A DNA stretch of 64,000 nucleotides, taken from Paulownia fortunei. Lineage: Eukaryota > Streptophyta > Magnoliopsida > Lamiales > Paulowniaceae. This document shows positions 60,580-64,000 of this stretch, piece by piece. Within the stretch, counting starts at the first letter, position 1. Each line of letters begins with the position of its first letter. A program made the translations under genes and the position numbers. The stretch lies in assembly GCA_019321725.1 (NCBI GenBank), contig CM033106.1, positions 21,574,965-21,638,964 of the forward strand, read 5' to 3'. Under the pieces are notes generated by a model, which was not told the DNA's origin, searched no databases, and was given only the letters and a program-made list of their open reading frames with translations.

Positions 60580-61490
60580 TCTTTGTCCTATTAGATTTGG
60601 ATTATTTGGACATGCTCTAGCAATATGTCCAACCTTTCCATACATAAAGTAGGTTCTAGTCTCCATCGAGCAGACTCCACTGTGGTGACCACCACATTTA
60701 GGACAAGTAGGTTGCGACATCGGTGCCTTGCCTTGATCAATCTTTATATGCTTACTTTGATCCCACTGTTGTTGCCCTTATCTAGGTTAGAATTTAGATT
60801 TTTGATTCTGCATTTGAAATGGTCTCTTCTTTTCATTTCCAACCCATTGTTGCTCCTATTCTTGCTTAAATTGGCATCAAATCTCCTGAGCACGAGAAAT
60901 TCTAAGTTCAGCTTGTTATGCCACTAAAGCTCTCTCAACAACTTATGAGTATGTCACTCCTTGGATTCCTGCCATATTCACATCTCTATATAGCTCTGGT
61001 CTCAAGCCTCCAAGAAACCTTTCAACTTTCAATGCATCAGTATTGACCATATGTGTGGCAAATATGGATAGTTGTACAAACTTGTGAATGTATTCTTCAA
61101 TTGTCATACTTTCTTGTCGTAGCTGTATAAATTCATTCATCTTCATTGCATGAACTGGAGGTGTGAAGTATTTATTTCAAAATAAATCTTTGAATCTATC
61201 CCAAGTCATAATAGTGATGTCTTCGATACTTCTCATTGTATCCCACCAATGTCCAGCACAGTTTCGAAGCATAAATGATGCACACATCATTTTCTCTTTT
61301 TCTGAAACTCTACTGTAGTGAAACATATTTTCAAGAGTTCTCAACCAATCCTCAGCAACTGTAGGATCTAGTGCATCCTCAAACACCGGTGGGTTCAGTT
61401 TTTTGAATCTTTCCCCAACTATCTCCACCTATTCTACTCGGGGTTGTGGTTGAACCATTTCAGCCCTTGGTTATCCACCCATATCCCTCT
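60580..61490 (-). pseudogene. Gag of chromovirus II
   Basis: FKKLNPPVFEDALDPTVAED and WLRTLENMFHYSRVSEKEKM are the gag core, continued after a frameshift at about 61150 by MNEFIQLRQESMTIEEYIHK and LGGLRPELYRDVNMAGIQ. A zinc knuckle relic lies at about 60690-60620 (CPKCGGHHSGVC, then YGKVGHIARACP). The N-terminus ends at the Athila LTR boundary. Confidence 0.8.
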
Positions 61491-61576
61491 GCTGGATAAG
61501 TTCCTGAATTTGTTCTGATTGTCGTTCAACAAGCTCTGTAAGTCGATTGATGATAACATCACGATCATTATTCAGA

Positions 61577-62637
61577 AAAGGTGTACAGTAATGCCTAGGT
61601 GCTGCCGCTACTGGAAAATGGTGTTATTCTAGAATGTGCAGTGCCTAGGCGCTCCCTGGTGGATAACTAAAGGCAAAATCATCATTTTTCCCTCTTTAGG
61701 GCATCTCCCGTCAGATTTTTAAGATCCCAAGAGCCTCCATTTTAGAAATTAAGAAGGGAAGAGAGGGAGAGAAGAGAAAATAAGCCAAGAAAGAAGAAGA
61801 GAAGAAGAGGAGAGATTTCTTCAAAGAGTTGAGAAGAAAACATCTACAAGGGAAGAAACTAATTTTCTTCCAAATTTTATTTCATTTTTCTCTTTTTCTC
61901 ATTAATTATGTTCATGGATATTGTTAAGTTATCTTTCATTTTTACCATCATGAACTAATTTATTATTTTAGGGTTGTGATGTAATCTAATTATGATGATT
62001 TGAATATTTGTATCAATTCAATTCTTGATTTATTTTTTAAGTTGAGTTTTCTACATTGTTCTTAATGCTTTCAATTACTTGGCCACTAATTGAATGATTT
62101 AGTAATCATATTGACCTGGGAGGTGATATATGTGTCTAGTTCTATGTGTAGAAAACTATAAATTGTATGTAAGATAGGAATATACTTGCATGGTTTGTGT
62201 AGTCTTGTTAAAGATCCATAGAACCTAATGAATTGTTGATTGTTGTAATTCACATAGGAATATAGTGGGTTCGCAATTGATGGAATTTTCGATAGACATT
62301 GTGAGAGGCTAGTGAATAATTTAAGGATTTTTGATTATCACTTGAGAAATAAATTAAAATTGATAAAATGAATTATTCAATTCGGACTAATTATGGTGAA
62401 ATCATAACCCTAGGTCTTTTAAGTTAGTGAATTTCATCTTTAAATACTTTTGATTATTAGTTTAGTTTAGTGAGATTTAATTTATAGTCATCAACACATT
62501 CTTTCATTTTTTCAAATAAAATTTGAATTAATAAATTTTTGGTACTTAATAATTCAACAGTCCTCGTAGGAACGATAATTATTCATCATTTTATTACTTG
62601 TTAACGATAACGTGCACTTACGTTCATGAATTTTCAC
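61577..62637 (+). repeat. 5' LTR (partial) of a third Athila-like element
   Basis: It contains a GC-rich island with ATGCCTAGGTGC and GTGCCTAGGCGC (about 61590-61660), like the islands of the LTRs at 3534-8990. It ends CACTTACGTTCATGAATTTTCACA just before a primer site. The left part is missing where it abuts chromovirus II. Confidence 0.65.
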
Positions 62638-62647
62638 AAGAAGTTTT

Positions 62648-62665
62648 TGGCGTCGCTGCCGGAGA
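62648..62665 (+). other. Primer binding site of the third Athila-like element
   Basis: TGGCGTCGCTGCCGGAGA, a variant of the Athila-type site, about 10 bp after the LTR end and preceded by GTTTT as usual. Confidence 0.7.
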
Positions 62666-62833
62666 TTATTTTATTTTGTTAATATCTATACCAAGTAACT
62701 TTAATTTTAATTTTAATTTTTCTTGTATAATATTTTTCTTATTTTTATTTTTCTTTTATCGTTTGAGTGTGCCTTTATTTATAATCGCAGGTGTTTTCTT
62801 ATGTGTGTGATATGAGCAGATAGTGGTAGATGA

Positions 62834-64000
62834 GATGGCATATAATTCATACCATTGATCAAGTGAATATGACATGACAAATCAAGCTTCAACTTAGGTC
62901 TTTGAAATTAATCGAGAGAATGCCATTACTGCATTGACTGCTCATGTTGAAATCCTTTCTAAACAGGTGGAGAAATTTGTTGCAGCAACTATTATTCATT
63001 CACATGGCATGTGAGTCATATGGCAGTTTTCATGCAAGAACATAATACCAAGAGAGCAATCAATTTGCACCACCATGCGTCGAGCATGCTGAATATGGGT
63101 GGAATTACAATGAGCTGCAAAATTATCCTCTCTCTAACATTTATCAAGGATGGCCAAATCATTATAATGCTTCATAGAGAAATGATGAGAATATGATGTG
63201 GCATGCATCTAGTTACCCACCATTAGAGAAGAAGTGAAGCCTTGAAGAAGCATTAGCTCAATTCAAACGTACTACGAATCGAATCTTGTTGCGAACTGAA
63301 CTTAGTAATCTATCACAACAGATAATTTTTCTTGATGAAGCAATGACTCAATTAGCAAACACTTAGAGCCAATTCATGTTGGTACCCACAACTGATGTCC
63401 AATATCCATCATCACAACTTCAAAACTCGGAGATCCAAATTTGTGAGATGGATAACATATTTCCAACAAGACATCAAGAAAATTTGTCTTACACACCTAA
63501 GGCAAATAGAGTGGGAGAAGAACATTGTGATGTAAGTTTGCTAAGTGATGAAGAGATTGAAACTATCTTGTGGATTGAAAAAGTGATGAAATATGAACAA
63601 GTGGTATCAACACAAATACCTCTAGCGGAGAATGGAGAAGATCAAGAAATTTTTCATCCAAGCGTATCTCAAGAGCCATCACTCGAAGTTTCTTATCCCC
63701 ATCTTGTACAAAATAACAAACCTATATCAAGTGTTGTGGAGGATGATATGGGGATCTTATCGCACGAGTATGAATTGGAGGATCACGAGTTGGGAGATTG
63801 CTCATTAAAGCATTCTATAGCAGAAAATAAGGTGTATTTGAGGATGTTGACAAATCTATTATCCATATAGATTTCATCATCCCTGAAATTGAAAAGGACA
63901 AAGATATCTCTTTCACACAAAGAGAACTATTTTTGGTCATCGGGTATGCACTCATCAATGTACAAAAGACACATGATCCAATACCGAATTATGCTCACTA
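62834..64000 (+). pseudogene. Gag-like region of the third Athila-like element, running off the window
   Basis: MAYNSYH opens near 62837. Broken frames follow with ENAITALTAHVEILSKQVEK (the coiled segment after the gag core), NMGGITMSCKIILSL-type residues where the zinc-knuckle and proline-rich part should be, then SLEEALAQFKRTTNRI, LSNLSQQIIFLDEAMTQLAN, and an open frame 63376-63870 rich in glutamate. After one frameshift it goes on with DFIIPEIEKDKDISFTQREL to the last base. The gag core domain itself is missing. The acidic C-terminal part is not one I recognise from the family. Confidence 0.6.

Larger units (their letters stand above)
54027..61576 (-). mobile_element. Chromovirus II (Tekay/Del-like Ty3/gypsy)
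   Basis: Minus strand, in order from 61576: gag, zinc knuckle, protease, RT, RNase H, integrase, chromodomain, purine tract and one ~3.1-kb LTR. The 5' LTR and gag start are missing: the sequence passes into a plus-strand Athila LTR at about 61577. The least decayed retroelement of the window: RT/RNase H is open for 328 codons. Confidence 0.85.

Noticed and set aside
57566..60652. Plus-strand frames antisense to chromovirus II (57566-57829, 59426-59674, 59844-60284)
   Set aside because: They are shadows of well-recognised minus-strand pol domains.

Overview
The window is nuclear DNA of a flowering plant, probably a dicot. It is very AT-rich and dominated by decayed retrotransposons. The evidence is an intron-containing cytosolic ribosomal protein gene (RPS21), plant-type Ty3/gypsy (Athila-like and chromovirus), Ty1/copia and LINE sequences, MITE-like elements and long AT microsatellites. 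The species cannot be named from the sequence. The only gene that looks intact is RPS21 at about 13.5-15.8 kb: a telo-box promoter, a non-coding first exon, three coding exons and 82 codons.

Layout. 0-9 kb: remnant of an Athila-like element whose 3' end runs into three consecutive copies of a ~1.8 kb LTR with no internal domain between them. 9-13.5 kb: a GC-rich 24-bp repeat cluster, an LTR-like relic, microsatellites and a ~0.8 kb foldback element. 13.5-15.8 kb: RPS21. 16.9-17.4 kb: a LINE-type RNase H fragment. 18.2-18.5 kb: two exons of a ubiquitin-specific protease gene on the minus strand, one frameshifted. 18.7-28.1 kb: a plus-strand copia element whose 3' LTR was hit by a second, minus-strand copia element. 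28.1-36.3 kb: a minus-strand LINE split inside its reverse transcriptase by about 4.6 kb of sequence, of which 4.4 kb is a tandem array with higher-order repeat structure. 37-39 kb: a TIR element and microsatellites. 39.1-54.0 kb: an Athila-like element (plus) split by a chromovirus (minus, 43.1-49.75 kb). Its 3' part also holds a nearly full-length, apparently intronless pseudogene of a LONELY GUY (LOG) cytokinin-activating enzyme. 54.0-61.6 kb: a second chromovirus (minus). 61.6-64.0 kb: LTR, primer binding site and gag of a third Athila-like element, running off the end.

Every retroelement coding region seen carries frameshifts, stops or changed catalytic residues, so none appears autonomous. 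I found no single new system. The best candidates for a second look are the mixed 4-mer/5-mer higher-order array inside the LINE, the LOG retropseudogene with its later in-frame duplication, the UBP exon fragment, the triple tandem LTR, and a template-switch-like duplication in an RPS21 intron. Similarities to families are judged by eye from known motifs; no database search was run.
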